Shown here: in pieces, positions 32,318 to 40,936 of the stretch | Position numbering within the stretch: position 1 is the first letter of the stretch | Layout: each line of letters opens with the position of its first letter | Assembly: GCF_032108445.1 (NCBI RefSeq) | Contig: NZ_CP134876.1 | Span: forward strand, 1,116,001-1,180,000 | Direction: 5' to 3' | Source: Micromonospora halotolerans | Lineage (GTDB): Bacteria > Actinomycetota > Actinomycetes > Mycobacteriales > Micromonosporaceae | DNA: 64,000 bases | Position numbers and translations under genes: made by a program | Notes under the pieces: generated by a model | The model's input: the letters and a program-made list of their open reading frames with translations, nothing else | Databases searched by the model: none | Told to the model about the DNA's origin: nothing

Positions 32318-33622
32318 ATGCGAGCTAGCCAGGACGAGCTGATCCGGGGCGGGGCCCCCCGGCGCGGCGGGCGACGCCGCGTGTTCGCGGCCGCGGTGCT
32401 CGCCGCCGCCATGGCCCTGACCGGCTGCACCAGCGGCGGGGGCGGCGACGGGGACAAGTCGTCGAGCTGGCAGGGCGGCGGCGAGAGCGGCCCGAAGGCG
32501 GCCGCCACCATCACCGAGCCCGCGGCCGACGCCAAGGACGTGCCGGCCTCCACCGCCGTCACCTTCACCACGAAGGAGGCGCAGGAGACCACCGTCGAGC
32601 TGAAGGACTCCGCCGGCAAGGTCGTGGAGGGCCAGCTCGCGAAGGACGGGAAGAGCTGGCTGCCGGACGGCGCGCTGGCCTACGGCGAGACGTACACGGC
32701 CACCGTCACCGCGACCGGCGACGACGGCAAGCCGGCCACCGCGACCAGCACCTTCACCACGATGGCGAAGCCGGGCAAGCAGATCCGGGTGAGCAGCTTC
32801 CTCGGCGACAACCAGGTCGTCGGGGTGGCCATGCCGCTGATCGTCAAGTTCGGCCGGGCCATCCCGGAGGACTACCGCGACGACCTGCAGCGCCGGATGA
32901 CGGTCACCGCGAAGCCGGCCCAGGAGGGCATCTGGCACTGGGTGAGCCCGACCGAGGTGCACTACCGGCCGAAGGCGTTCTGGAAGGCCAACAGCACGGT
33001 GACCTACAAGGTGCAGGCGGGTGGGCTGCCGCTCGGCGACGGCTGGTACGGCCGCTCCGACCTCACCGTCGACATCAAGACCGGCCCGTCGTTCGTGATG
33101 ACCGTGGACAACCGCACCAAGAAGATGACGGTCACCAAGGACGGCAAGGTGATCAAGACGATCCTGGTGAGCCTCGGCAAGAAGAGCACCCCGTCGTCCA
33201 GCGGGACGATGGTGGTGATCGAGAAGCTCCGCCACACGGTCTTCGACACCATGGAGGAGCTGGGCCCCGAGGAGGGCTACCGCACCGAGATCGACTACGC
33301 CCAGCGCCTCACCTGGGGCGGCGAGTTCATCCACGCCGCACCCTGGTCGGAGGGCGTGCAGGGCAGGTCGAACGTGTCGCACGGCTGCGTGAACGTCTCG
33401 ATGAAGGACGGCAACTGGCTCTTCGCCAACACCCGGATGGGTGACCCGATCACGGTGAAGGGCACCGAGCGCAAGCTCCAGAACGGCAACGGCTGGACCG
33501 ACTGGAACATGAGCTGGGACGAGTACGTCAAGGGCAGCGCCGTGCCGTACGAGCCGCCGGCCGCGCCGGGCGACGACACCAGCCCGGGCGCCGACGAGCC
33601 GAGCGTCGAGCCGACCCCCTGA
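32318..33622 (+). CDS. L,D-transpeptidase lipoprotein, copy 2
   Basis: Predicted 434-residue paralogue of the preceding protein: lipobox LTGC (Cys 37), two Ig-like domains, and the same catalytic core IHAAPWSEGVQGRSNVSHGCVNVS. The N-terminal basic segment before the membrane span is longer, and the tail is Pro/Glu-rich. It makes the same 3-3 cross-links; the pair may differ in timing or location. The 214-bp gap before it contains AACGG-GTAA-CCGTT (32253-32266), a possible regulatory palindrome. Two hairpins follow the stop. Confidence 0.94.
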   Translation: MRASQDELIRGGAPRRGGRRRVFAAAVLAAAMALTGCTSGGGGDGDKSSSWQGGGESGPKAAATITEPAADAKDVPASTAVTFTTKEAQETTVELKDSAGKVVEGQLAKDGKSWLPDGALAYGETYTATVTATGDDGKPATATSTFTTMAKPGKQIRVSSFLGDNQVVGVAMPLIVKFGRAIPEDYRDDLQRRMTVTAKPAQEGIWHWVSPTEVHYRPKAFWKANSTVTYKVQAGGLPLGDGWYGRSDLTVDIKTGPSFVMTVDNRTKKMTVTKDGKVIKTILVSLGKKSTPSSSGTMVVIEKLRHTVFDTMEELGPEEGYRTEIDYAQRLTWGGEFIHAAPWSEGVQGRSNVSHGCVNVSMKDGNWLFANTRMGDPITVKGTERKLQNGNGWTDWNMSWDEYVKGSAVPYEPPAAPGDDTSPGADEPSVEPTP

Positions 33623-33636
33623 CCGGCGGGCATCCG

Positions 33637-33668
33637 ACGGCCTCCTCCCACCGGGAGGGGGCCGTTTC
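33637..33668 (+). terminator. terminator of the second L,D-transpeptidase gene
   Basis: Thirteen-nt arms with one T-G pair (33637-33649 and 33653-33665) enclose ACC and are followed by TTT, 14 bp past the stop. Confidence 0.7.
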
Positions 33669-33688
33669 CCGCTTGGCGGACCGGAAAC

Positions 33689-33724
33689 GACGCGAGCCCC
33701 CTCCCGGAGGAGGGGGCTCGCGTC
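33689..33724 (-). terminator. terminator of tRNA-His (possibly bidirectional)
   Basis: Sixteen-nt perfect arms (33689-33704 and 33709-33724) with loop CGGA lie 3 bp past the tRNA-His CCA on the minus strand; they also back up the plus-strand terminator. Confidence 0.8.
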
Positions 33725-33727
33725 ATG

Positions 33728-33804
33728 TGGGGTGACTGATGGGAATTGAACCCACGACAACCGGGACCACAACCCGGTGCTCTGCCAACTGAGCTACAGC
33801 CACC
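33728..33804 (-). tRNA. tRNA-His (anticodon GTG)
   Basis: Cloverleaf on the minus strand with acceptor GTGGCTG/CAGTCAC, an encoded extra 5' G that pairs with discriminator C (the His identity feature), anticodon stem CCGGG/CCCGG and loop TTGTGGT (anticodon GUG). The 3' CCA is encoded at 33730-33728. The 5' leader starts about 29 nt upstream at a TATTAT -10 box. Confidence 0.97.
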
Positions 33805-33843
33805 ATGCTCTCCGCGCCGGTCACCCGGGCGGGGCGCGGACTA

Positions 33844-33849
33844 ATAATA
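33844..33849 (-). promoter_or_regulatory. -10 element of tRNA-His
   Basis: TATTAT on the minus strand, in an otherwise very GC-rich tract, lies about 40 bp upstream of the mature tRNA. No good -35 TTGACA is visible. Confidence 0.5.
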
Positions 33850-33904
33850 GCCACACCCCGGCCGGCCCCGTCCACCGGGTTCGGGCGGCCCCGCCCGGCC
33901 GGGC

Positions 33905-34501
33905 TCAGAGCTGGGCGGCGATGGCCTTGGCGCTCTCCACGTCCGGGCCGGGCAGCGGCACGAAGACGGTCCGCCGGTAGTACTCCAGCTCCCGGATGCT
34001 CTCCCGGATGTCGGCCAGCGCCCGGTGGGCCAGCCCCTTCTGCGGCTGGCCGAAGTACACCCGCGGGTACCAGCGCCGGCACAGCTCCTTGATCGAGGAG
34101 ACGTCGATCATCCGGTAGTGCAGGTGGGCGTCGAGCCGGGGCATGTCACGGGCGATGAAACCCCGGTCGGTGGCGATGGAGTTGCCGCACAGCGGGGCGG
34201 TACGGGGGTCCTTGACGTGGCTGGCGACGTAGTCGAGCACCATGTCCTCGGCCTCGGCCAGGGTGACCGTGGAGCGGCGCACCTCCTCGGTGAGGCCGGA
34301 CTTGCCGTGCATGGTGCGCACGATCTCCGGCATCGCCTCCAGCGCCGCCTCGTCGGCGTGGATGACCACGTCGACGCCCTCTCCAAGCACGTTGAGGTCA
34401 GGATCCGTGACGAGCGCGGCGACCTCGATCAGCCTGTCCCGGCCGAGGTCCAACCCGGTCATCTCACAGTCGATCCAGACGAGAAGATCAGCCACCGCCA
34501 C
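33905..34501 (-). CDS. orn: oligoribonuclease
   Basis: Predicted 198-residue DEDDh exonuclease that degrades RNA dinucleotides. ExoI motif [27 protein letters not shown], ExoII around [19 protein letters not shown], and Exo[27 protein letters not shown] are all intact with the four acidic residues and the His. Length is normal. In actinobacteria Orn also clears pGpG, the c-di-GMP product. Start GTG 34501. It lies 100 bp downstream (by position) from the tRNA-His and faces the GT87 gene. Confidence 0.97.
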   Translation of the reverse strand: MAVADLLVWIDCEMTGLDLGRDRLIEVAALVTDPDLNVLGEGVDVVIHADEAALEAMPEIVRTMHGKSGLTEEVRRSTVTLAEAEDMVLDYVASHVKDPRTAPLCGNSIATDRGFIARDMPRLDAHLHYRMIDVSSIKELCRRWYPRVYFGQPQKGLAHRALADIRESIRELEYYRRTVFVPLPGPDVESAKAIAAQL

Positions 34502-34569
34502 AGACTACGCGCCGCCGACCCGCCCGCGCCTGAAGCACCCGGGCCCAGGTGGACCGCTAGGGTTTCCCC

Positions 34570-35841
34570 GTGCCAGCCGAACCCGTCGCACCACCAGCCG
34601 TCACCGAGGACGATCCGGGCGGGCGTACGGCCCGTCGGCTGGTCACGGTGGTGGCACTCGCGGCGTTGCTGCCGGCGCTCTACCGTCCGGGCCTCAACCA
34701 CAACTTCCTCGATCTCAAGATCTACATGAGCGCGATGGACTGGTGGCGGGCCGGGCATCCGCTCTACGACTACGTGCAGCCCGACCGGGTCCAGGGCCTG
34801 CTGTACTTCACCTATCCCCCGCTGGCCGGACTGGTGCTGTGGCCGTTCGCGCTCCCGCGGCTCGGCGTCACCATCGCCATCTTCACGGTGCTCACCGTGA
34901 TCGGGGTGGTGGTGACCACCCGCTGGCTGGTGCTGCCCGTGGTGCGGCGGCGCGACCTGCCGAAGATGTTCAGCGTCACGGTGGCCGTGCTGCTGGTCCT
35001 CGCCGTGGAGAGCACCCGCGAGACGATCACCTTCGGCCAGATCAACATGCTGCTGGTGGTGCTGATCCTGGGCGACCTGCTGTTCGCCGTACCCCAGGGG
35101 CGGCGCTGGGCCGGCGTGGGCGTGGGGCTGGCGGCGGCGCTCAAGCTCTTCCCCGGCATCTTCGTGCTCTACCTGCTGGCCACGCGGCGCTGGCGGGCCG
35201 CCGTGGTGGCGGCCGTGACCGCGACGGTGGCCACGCTGCTCGCGGCGGTGGTCGCGCCCCGCGACTCGTGGCGGTTCTGGACCCACGAGCTGTGGGCGAC
35301 CGACCGGGTGGGCCGGACCGACTACACCGGCAACCAGTCGCTGTTCGGCCTGCTCAGCCGGATCACCGCGCCGGACAAGCCGAGCCAGCTGCCCTGGCTG
35401 CTGCTGGCGCTGCTGGTCGCCGGGTACGGGCTGTGGCGGGCCGCCCGGGCGGCGCGGGCCGGGGACGCGCTGGCCGGCCTCACCCTGACCGGCCTGGTCG
35501 GCGGGCTGGTCAGCCCGATCACCTGGACCCACCACCTGTACTGGTTCATCCCGGCGGTGGTGGTGCTGGTCGACGCGGCGCTGGACGCGGACCCGGCCAC
35601 GGTGGAGGGTGCCCGCCGGCGGCGCCGGCTGCTCGTCCTGGCCGCCGGCACCGGCTTCGTGATCGTCTACGGGGTGGTCACCTTCCAGGACTGGGGTGTC
35701 GCCCCGGCGCGCACGGACGATCCGGTGGACTTCGTCGTCCGCAACGCGTACGTCCTGCTCAGCCTGCTGCTGCTGGCCGTGCTGCCGAGTCGCCGCCCGG
35801 TGCGCGAGCCGGCCGGCACCCCGGTCGGAAACAGGCAGTAA
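34570..35841 (+). CDS. GT87 family (DUF2029) polyprenol-phosphate mannosyltransferase-like protein
   Basis: Predicted 423-residue integral membrane glycosyltransferase with about ten spans. The N-terminal loop has LNHNFLDLKIYMSAMDWWRAGHPLYDYVQ, where the conserved Asp after the first span is the GT-C catalytic residue, followed by LYFTYPPLAGLVLWPFA and GQINMLLVVLILGDLL, all typical of the PimE-like GT87 family. It probably adds alpha-mannose to a lipid carrier on the outer face of the membrane. Start GTG 34570. Confidence 0.9.
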   Translation: MPAEPVAPPAVTEDDPGGRTARRLVTVVALAALLPALYRPGLNHNFLDLKIYMSAMDWWRAGHPLYDYVQPDRVQGLLYFTYPPLAGLVLWPFALPRLGVTIAIFTVLTVIGVVVTTRWLVLPVVRRRDLPKMFSVTVAVLLVLAVESTRETITFGQINMLLVVLILGDLLFAVPQGRRWAGVGVGLAAALKLFPGIFVLYLLATRRWRAAVVAAVTATVATLLAAVVAPRDSWRFWTHELWATDRVGRTDYTGNQSLFGLLSRITAPDKPSQLPWLLLALLVAGYGLWRAARAARAGDALAGLTLTGLVGGLVSPITWTHHLYWFIPAVVVLVDAALDADPATVEGARRRRRLLVLAAGTGFVIVYGVVTFQDWGVAPARTDDPVDFVVRNAYVLLSLLLLAVLPSRRPVREPAGTPVGNRQ

Positions 35842-35931
35842 CCGGACACATCTCGCGACAAGCGTCGTTCGGCGCTAATCTGGTCTCAACTACCTCAGGT
35901 TTCTCCCAGGTAGCACCGATCCCCCGGTGAT

Positions 35932-35966
35932 GGTGGCCCTCCGCGTCGGCAGCGCGGAGGGCCACC
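35932..35966. terminator. bidirectional terminator
   Basis: Fourteen-nt arms (GGTGGCCCTCCGCG and its complement) with a 7-nt loop lie between convergent genes ending at 35841 and 35982. Confidence 0.8.
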
Positions 35967-35981
35967 GCCGTAGGGGTCGGG

Positions 35982-36923
35982 TCACTCGTCGACCGGCGTG
36001 GCCGGCCGGACCGGGCGGGGCGTCCCCGCGGTGGTCACCGGGGGCCACGACCAGTCCGGGGCGACCGGCAGGTCGGCCAGGCTCTCGGGCCGCCGGCTCG
36101 GCACCGGACCGATGGCCACGCGGGACCGCTCGGCGGGCCGCGACCCGACCGAGACCAGCTGCCGGTCGGGCAGGGTGGACGGCTCGGCCCGCTGGCCCAG
36201 CCCGCTGAGCGAGCTGACGCCCAGCCGGCCGGCGAGCACCGGAACCTGGTCCGGCTCGACCACGAAGACCACCTCGCGCGGGCGGACCGGGCGCAGCAGC
36301 ACCAGCACGGCGAGCACCACCAGCAGCGTCCCGCCGGCCAGCAGGGCCCAGGCCACGCCGGGGAACCAGCCGGCGCGCAGCTCGGCGCGCAGGTCCAGCG
36401 CCAGGTCGGCCCGCCCGTCCGGCCGCATGACCACCAGGCTCAGCGACCGGCCGGCCAGCTCGGCCGGGCTCCACTCCAGCGCGCCGACGCCCTCGCGTAC
36501 CCAGAGGTCCTGGCCGAGCGGGACGGGGACCGCGGCGCCGGCGGTGGGCGGGTCCAGGCGGACCGGCAGCGGGCCCCGGGACAGCGCCACCCGGCGCACG
36601 GTGGTGTGCGGGACGTCGGCCAGCCACCGTCGCACCTGGTCGGTCGGGGCGAGGCCGAGGAAGGCGGGACCGTCGGCGGTCCGCGCGGTGAGCCGGAGCC
36701 GGGCCTGCCCGGCCCGGGCGACCGGCGCGTCGGCGCGGAGCAGGGCGTCCACGTCGGTCACCACGACCGCGCGGGTGGGGGTGCGGATCGTCTCGAAGCG
36801 GGCGCCGAAGCCGCCGTCCGGGTCGGCGTGCCGGGCGGCGATCCAGAGCCCCGCGCCCGCCAGCAGGGCCGGTAGCCCCACGGTCAACAGCAGCATGCCG
36901 GCGATCGTGCGCACGAAACGCAT
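35982..36923 (-). CDS. hypothetical membrane protein with extracytoplasmic domain
   Basis: Predicted 313-residue protein: an N-terminal span (residues 8-27), an extracytoplasmic domain of about 155 residues (ARFETIRTPTRAVVVTDVDALLRAD...), a second span at about 190-212 (WALLAGGTLLVVLAVLVLL), and a cytoplasmic tail ending in a Pro-rich sequence. I recognise no family; the layout (two spans around an extracellular domain) is common in actinobacterial envelope proteins. Possible role in envelope sensing is inference. Confidence 0.8.
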   Translation of the reverse strand: MRFVRTIAGMLLLTVGLPALLAGAGLWIAARHADPDGGFGARFETIRTPTRAVVVTDVDALLRADAPVARAGQARLRLTARTADGPAFLGLAPTDQVRRWLADVPHTTVRRVALSRGPLPVRLDPPTAGAAVPVPLGQDLWVREGVGALEWSPAELAGRSLSLVVMRPDGRADLALDLRAELRAGWFPGVAWALLAGGTLLVVLAVLVLLRPVRPREVVFVVEPDQVPVLAGRLGVSSLSGLGQRAEPSTLPDRQLVSVGSRPAERSRVAIGPVPSRRPESLADLPVAPDWSWPPVTTAGTPRPVRPATPVDE

Positions 36924-37029
36924 TCGCGTCGTCCCCCTCGGTAGCGAAGTACCCGGCCGACCTTACCGACGCGGGCCGACGATTCGCCGGATATCCACGG
37001 CAAGCACCCGAAGAACCGCGGAACGACCA

Positions 37030-37058
37030 CCGGCCCGCCGGAAGATCCGACGGGCCGG
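37030..37058 (-). terminator. terminator behind the YcnI gene
   Basis: CCGGCCCG (37030-37037) and CGGGCCGG (37051-37058) pair around a 13-nt loop, 14 bp past the minus-strand stop of the copper locus. Confidence 0.6.
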
Positions 37059-37072
37059 CGTGACGGCGCAGG

Positions 37073-37807
37073 TCAGGACTTCGCGGTGGGCTCCCGGCGG
37101 GTACGCAGGAAGGCCAGCCCGCCGAGGATCAGGCCGGCCAGGCCGGCGACCAGACCGGCCACGCCGAACGCGGTGGCCGTGCCGGTGTCGGCGTCGTCGT
37201 CACCGTCGTCGTCGGCAGCGGCGGCCGCCGGGGCGCTCGCGACCGGCGAGGCTGACGCCGAGGCGGCGGCCAGGGTGAGCACCGGCGCCGGGTTCTCCGG
37301 CTCCTCCCCGCCCGGCGTGGGCTCCTCGATCCAGCGCGAGACGTTGCCGTCCGAGTAGGTCTGGAGCACCTTGAACACCATCCGGTCGACCTGCGGCAGC
37401 GGGCCCATCGACACCGGGAACTCCTGGAACTCGCCCGGCTTGACCCCGCCGTTCGGCGCGGCCGTCCAGGTCAGCTTCGAGACCGCCTCGGTGAGCTGGC
37501 TGCCGTGCACCTCGATGGGCGGGTCGACCTTGCGCTTCTCCACCGCGACCGTCCACCCCGGGACCGGCATGGTGGAGACCGAGCCGACCGGGGCGTTCTC
37601 CGGCAGGTTGACCTCCACCTTCGTGGTCGACGCCGTGTCGCTCTCGTTCGGCACCCGGAAGGCGAAGCGGCCGTAACTGCCCTGCATGGCCTCCTGCGGG
37701 TTGACGGTGACGTGCGCCGAGGCCGGCCCGGCCAGGCCGAGCACGGCCGTGGCCACGGCGGCGAGGGTGAGCGCGGCGGCGGTTGCGGGACGCCGGAGAC
37801 GGGTCAT
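37073..37807 (-). CDS. YcnI family (DUF1775) copper-associated secreted protein
   Basis: Predicted 244-residue exported protein. A signal peptide ends in ASA, leaving mature N-terminus HVTVNPQEAMQGSYG; the N-terminal His is the copper ligand of YcnI proteins, which have a cupredoxin-like fold. VKPGEFQEFPVSMGPLP is a conserved family motif. The C-terminus has an acidic stretch and one membrane anchor with a basic tail. It lies 17 bp downstream of copC-copD, consistent with a shared copper uptake or delivery role. Confidence 0.92.
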   Translation of the reverse strand: MTRLRRPATAAALTLAAVATAVLGLAGPASAHVTVNPQEAMQGSYGRFAFRVPNESDTASTTKVEVNLPENAPVGSVSTMPVPGWTVAVEKRKVDPPIEVHGSQLTEAVSKLTWTAAPNGGVKPGEFQEFPVSMGPLPQVDRMVFKVLQTYSDGNVSRWIEEPTPGGEEPENPAPVLTLAAASASASPVASAPAAAAADDDGDDDADTGTATAFGVAGLVAGLAGLILGGLAFLRTRREPTAKS

Positions 37808-37824
37808 GTGGGCGAGCCTTTCGG

Positions 37825-39510
37825 TTACCTGACGGGCACGGTGGCGGTCACCGTGGCCTGGTCGATGTCGGACGTGCGGACGGTGAAGCGGAGCTGCCAC
37901 TGCCCCGCCGCCGGCAGGTTGATCTCGCCGAAGGCGTGGTTGTCGGTCAGCGGAAGCAGCGGGATCGTGATCGGCTCGATGCCGGCCGACGGCAGCGCGG
38001 CGGTGGCCTTCCACTCCTGCACCGGCTGAGGCCGGCTGTCCTTGGGCGTGTACGCGTAGAGGTGCAGCGAGTTGCTGCCGGTCTCGGCCGGGTCCAGCTC
38101 GACCTGCAGCGAGTAGAGCGGGCTGCTCAGCGTGGTGGAGAAGAAGCCGTCCGGGGCGCCGGCCACCGTGGCGGAGGCGGTCCGGGCCGGGGTGGTCTGC
38201 ACCAGGGTCGCCGAGAGGCCGAGCACCACCGCGGTGATCGCCAGCTCGGCCACCACCGCCCGCCGCATGGACCCCGGACGGCCCGCGGCGGTGCGCTTCC
38301 GGACCAGCGCCCGGGAGTACGCGGCCACCGCGATCACCAGCGCGAACAGCACGATCTTGGCGAGCAGCAGCTGCCCGTAGGTGGTGTCGACCAGCGCCTT
38401 CGGCGTGGCCACCTCGATCAGCCCCTGCACGGTCCCGGCGAGCAGCAGCGCGGCCACCGCCAGCGCGGCCCAGCGGGACCAGATCGGCAGGATGGCGTCC
38501 AGCTCCCGCTCGTCGGCCCGGCGCAGCAGGAAGACCGCGAGCATCACCAGGCCACCCAGCCAGACGGCCATGCTGCCGAGGTGCACGGCGTCCACCACCA
38601 CCGAGACGGCGGGCGCGGGCGACGCGGCCGGGTGGCCCGCGAGCGGCCAGGTGAACAGCGCGGCCCCGCCGAGGATGGCCAGGATGAGCCCGTCGGTGCG
38701 GCCGACGGGCCCGGCGAAGAGCGGGCGGAGCAGGAACGCCGCCGCGGCCAGCAGGCCGAGCCGGACCAGGTGCGTGGCGCCGTAGGTGCTGCCCAGCACG
38801 TCGCCGAAGCCGGCGCCGGTGGCGTCGAACAGGCCGCCGCCGTTGGTGTAGGGGACCTGGAGCCACAGCTCGGCGAGCGTGGCCACGGCCAGCAGGCCCA
38901 GCGCCGACCAGGCCAGCCGGGCCGGGCCGCGCCGGGACAGCCGGCGGGGCCAGAGCGCGGCCAGCACCAGCGCCGGGCCGACGAGCAGCAGCAGCCCGAC
39001 GTAGCCGAGGTACTTCGCCACCTTGACCGCGTTGCCCACCACCGCGTTCGCCCGGGTGTCCGCGCCGGTGTCCGTCGGCGGCGTGGACGGCGCGCCGACG
39101 GAGTAGGTGAACGCGCCGGAGACCGGGTGGCTGTCGGCCGAGATCACCCGGTAGCTGACCAGGTAGGTGCCGCGCGCGCCGGACGGGTCCACCGGGATGG
39201 TGACCACCGCGCCCTTGAAGGTGGGCTCGCCCCGGTCGGCCCGGGAGCCGTCGGGCGCGATCACCCGGATCTTGTCGGGGACCTTGCGGACCCCCTCGCT
39301 GAAGGTGATCACCACTTCGGCGGGCGCGCTGGGCACCACGGCCGCGGCGGCGGGGCTGCTGCTCACCAGCACCGCGTGGGCGCTGGCCGGGGTGGCCGGG
39401 GCCAGCAGCAGGGCGACGAGGGTGACCAGCAGGCCGGCGGCGGTCCCCAGCCGGGCGGCCCACGGACGGTCGGCGACGGCCACGGGGCGGCGGCGTACGG
39501 CAGCAGTCAT
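37825..39510 (-). CDS. CopC-CopD fusion copper resistance/import protein
   Basis: Predicted 561-residue protein. The signal peptide ends ATPASA and the mature chain starts HAVLVSSSPA, the copper-binding CopC His-brace; ISADSHPVSGAFTYSVG supplies a second conserved His. A CopD membrane domain of about eight spans follows, with conserved His residues (HLVRLGLLAAAAFL and GHPAASPAPAVSVVVDAVHLG), then a short extracellular C-terminal domain. ATG 39510 was chosen among clustered ATGs (39516, 39519) after GGGAAG. It is the first gene of a unit with ycnI. Confidence 0.92.
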   Translation of the reverse strand: MTAAVRRRPVAVADRPWAARLGTAAGLLVTLVALLLAPATPASAHAVLVSSSPAAAAVVPSAPAEVVITFSEGVRKVPDKIRVIAPDGSRADRGEPTFKGAVVTIPVDPSGARGTYLVSYRVISADSHPVSGAFTYSVGAPSTPPTDTGADTRANAVVGNAVKVAKYLGYVGLLLLVGPALVLAALWPRRLSRRGPARLAWSALGLLAVATLAELWLQVPYTNGGGLFDATGAGFGDVLGSTYGATHLVRLGLLAAAAFLLRPLFAGPVGRTDGLILAILGGAALFTWPLAGHPAASPAPAVSVVVDAVHLGSMAVWLGGLVMLAVFLLRRADERELDAILPIWSRWAALAVAALLLAGTVQGLIEVATPKALVDTTYGQLLLAKIVLFALVIAVAAYSRALVRKRTAAGRPGSMRRAVVAELAITAVVLGLSATLVQTTPARTASATVAGAPDGFFSTTLSSPLYSLQVELDPAETGSNSLHLYAYTPKDSRPQPVQEWKATAALPSAGIEPITIPLLPLTDNHAFGEINLPAAGQWQLRFTVRTSDIDQATVTATVPVR

Positions 39511-39554
39511 GACCATCATGCTTCCCGAACCGTGCGGCCCCCGGCGACCCGGCC

Positions 39555-39683
39555 TCATCCGCGCCCCGGCGCCGGCGCCGTACGCGGCCGGAGCTCCGCC
39601 ACCCGGAGCCGCCGGGCCCGAGCCTGCGGCTCCTTCCCGTCCGGCCGGGCGGAAAGCGCCACGCGCACGTCGTCGCACGTCAT
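39555..39683 (-). CDS. short anti-sigma-factor-like protein, possibly truncated
   Basis: A 42-residue frame starts MTCDDVRVALSARPDGKEP, which resembles the first residues of zinc-binding (zf-HC2) anti-sigma factors. Then, instead of the expected CHxxxC-type core, it goes directly to ARARRLRVAELRPRTAPAPGRG and stops. It lies divergently beside an ECF sigma gene and directly behind an ECF-type promoter, so it may be a vestigial or minimal anti-sigma. It could equally be noise, since the frame is short. No C-terminal membrane anchor is present. Confidence 0.45.
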   Translation of the reverse strand: MTCDDVRVALSARPDGKEPQARARRLRVAELRPRTAPAPGRG

Positions 39684-39690
39684 GAGCGGG

Positions 39691-39719
39691 TAGTCGGCGG
39701 GCGGGTGGAAAAAGTTCCC
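39691..39719 (-). promoter_or_regulatory. candidate ECF sigma factor promoter
   Basis: On the minus strand, GGGAAC (39719-39714) and CGACTA (39696-39691) are 17 bp apart, close to the GGAAC...CGT/CGAC pattern of ECF sigma factors. It sits about 8 bp upstream of the small ORF at 39683, suggesting control by the divergently encoded sigma factor. Confidence 0.45.
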
Positions 39720-39791
39720 GGCGTGGGCGGGACCACGTAATGGGCCGAAGGACCCTGTCCGGCACAGGTACGCCGCGTAACCTCGTCTGTC

Positions 39792-40382
39792 GTGATCCCC
39801 GCCCCGCGCGACACCTCCGCCGGCCGCCCCGCGGCGCCGGCGGGCGAGGCTGCGCGGGACGCCGCGACCGACTGGGCACTGGCCGCCCGGGCGGGTGACC
39901 CGGTGGCCCAGGCCGCCTTCGTCCGGGCCACCCAGGCCGAGGTGTGGCGCTTCGCCGCCGCCCTGGTCGACCCGGACAGCGCGGACGACCTGACCCAGGA
40001 GACGTACCTGCGTGCGTTCCGGGCGCTGCCCGCCTTCGAGGGGCGGTCCACGGCGCGCACCTGGCTGCTCGGCATCGCCCGCCGGGCCTGCGCCGACCAC
40101 CTCCGCACCGTGATCCGCCGCCGGCGGCTGGACGCGCGGCTCGCCGCGCACGCGGCCACCGACCGGCCCCACCCGGACCCGGCCGGGCAGCTCGGCGCCA
40201 CCGACCTGGTCCGCCGGCTCCCCGCCGAACGGCGCTCGGCGTTCGTGCTCACCCAGCTGCTCGGCCTGTCGTACGCCGAGGCCGCCGCGGTGGAGGGGGT
40301 GCCCGTGGGCACCATCCGCTCCCGCGTCGCCCGGGCCCGCGACGATCTGGTCGAGGCCGCCGGCGACGCGTTGACCGGCTGA
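39792..40382 (+). CDS. ECF sigma factor
   Basis: Predicted 196-residue sigma-70-family protein. Region 2 is DPVAQAAFVRATQAEVWRFAAALVDPDSADDLTQETYLRAFRALPAF with the Asp-Asp-Leu-Thr-Gln-Glu core, and region 4 is RLPAERRSAFVLTQLLGLSYAEAAAVEGVPVGTIRSRVARARDDL. Size and composition fit SigC-like actinobacterial ECFs, which have been linked to copper in mycobacteria. The surrounding copper/thiol genes suggest the same stimulus. Start GTG 39792. Confidence 0.93.
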   Translation: MIPAPRDTSAGRPAAPAGEAARDAATDWALAARAGDPVAQAAFVRATQAEVWRFAAALVDPDSADDLTQETYLRAFRALPAFEGRSTARTWLLGIARRACADHLRTVIRRRRLDARLAAHAATDRPHPDPAGQLGATDLVRRLPAERRSAFVLTQLLGLSYAEAAAVEGVPVGTIRSRVARARDDLVEAAGDALTG

Positions 40383-40414
40383 TCGTGGAACTTTCCTCGG
40401 AAACGGGACGACCA

Positions 40415-40936
40415 ATGACCGTGACCGCACCCCCCACCCGGGCCGCCCGCTGGCCCGCCGTCCGGCCCTGGCTCGGCATCGCGGCCCGCCTCGGCCTGGC
40501 CGCCGTCTGGTTGGTCGCCGGCGCCGCCAAGGTCGACGACCTGGCCGCCTCCGGCCGGGCGGTCAACGCCTACCAGGTGATGCCGTACGACCTGGCCACC
40601 GTGATCGGCGCCGCGCTGCCCTTCGTCGAGCTGGCCCTCGGCGTGCTCCTGCTCCTCGGGCTGGCCACCCGGCTCGCCGCCGGCGTCTCCGCGGCACTGC
40701 TGGTCGTCTTCATCGCCGGCATCACCTCGGCCTGGTCCCGTGGCCTGGCCATCGACTGCGGATGCTTCGGCAGCGGCGGGCAGCTCGCCGCCGGCCAGGC
40801 ACCGAGCTACCTCCCGGAGATCCTCCGGGACCTGGGATTCCTGGTACTGGCCGGGTTCCTGCTGACCTGGCCCCGCACCCCGTTCTCCGTGGACGGCTGG
40901 CTGGCGGGCGACACCGTGGAGGTCGACGATGAGTAG
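40415..40936 (+). CDS. MauE/DoxX family redox membrane protein
   Basis: Predicted 173-residue protein with four membrane spans. LGIAARLGLAAVWLVAGAAKVDDLAASGRAVNAYQ and FVELALGVLLLLGLATRLA are typical of the DoxX-like MauE family, and the loop AIDCGCFGSGGQ contains the conserved Cys pair used in disulfide chemistry. It overlaps the DsbA-like gene by 8 bp (start 40929), so the two likely form a membrane-to-periplasm thiol relay. It follows the ECF sigma gene by 32 bp. Confidence 0.88.
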   Translation: MTVTAPPTRAARWPAVRPWLGIAARLGLAAVWLVAGAAKVDDLAASGRAVNAYQVMPYDLATVIGAALPFVELALGVLLLLGLATRLAAGVSAALLVVFIAGITSAWSRGLAIDCGCFGSGGQLAAGQAPSYLPEILRDLGFLVLAGFLLTWPRTPFSVDGWLAGDTVEVDDE

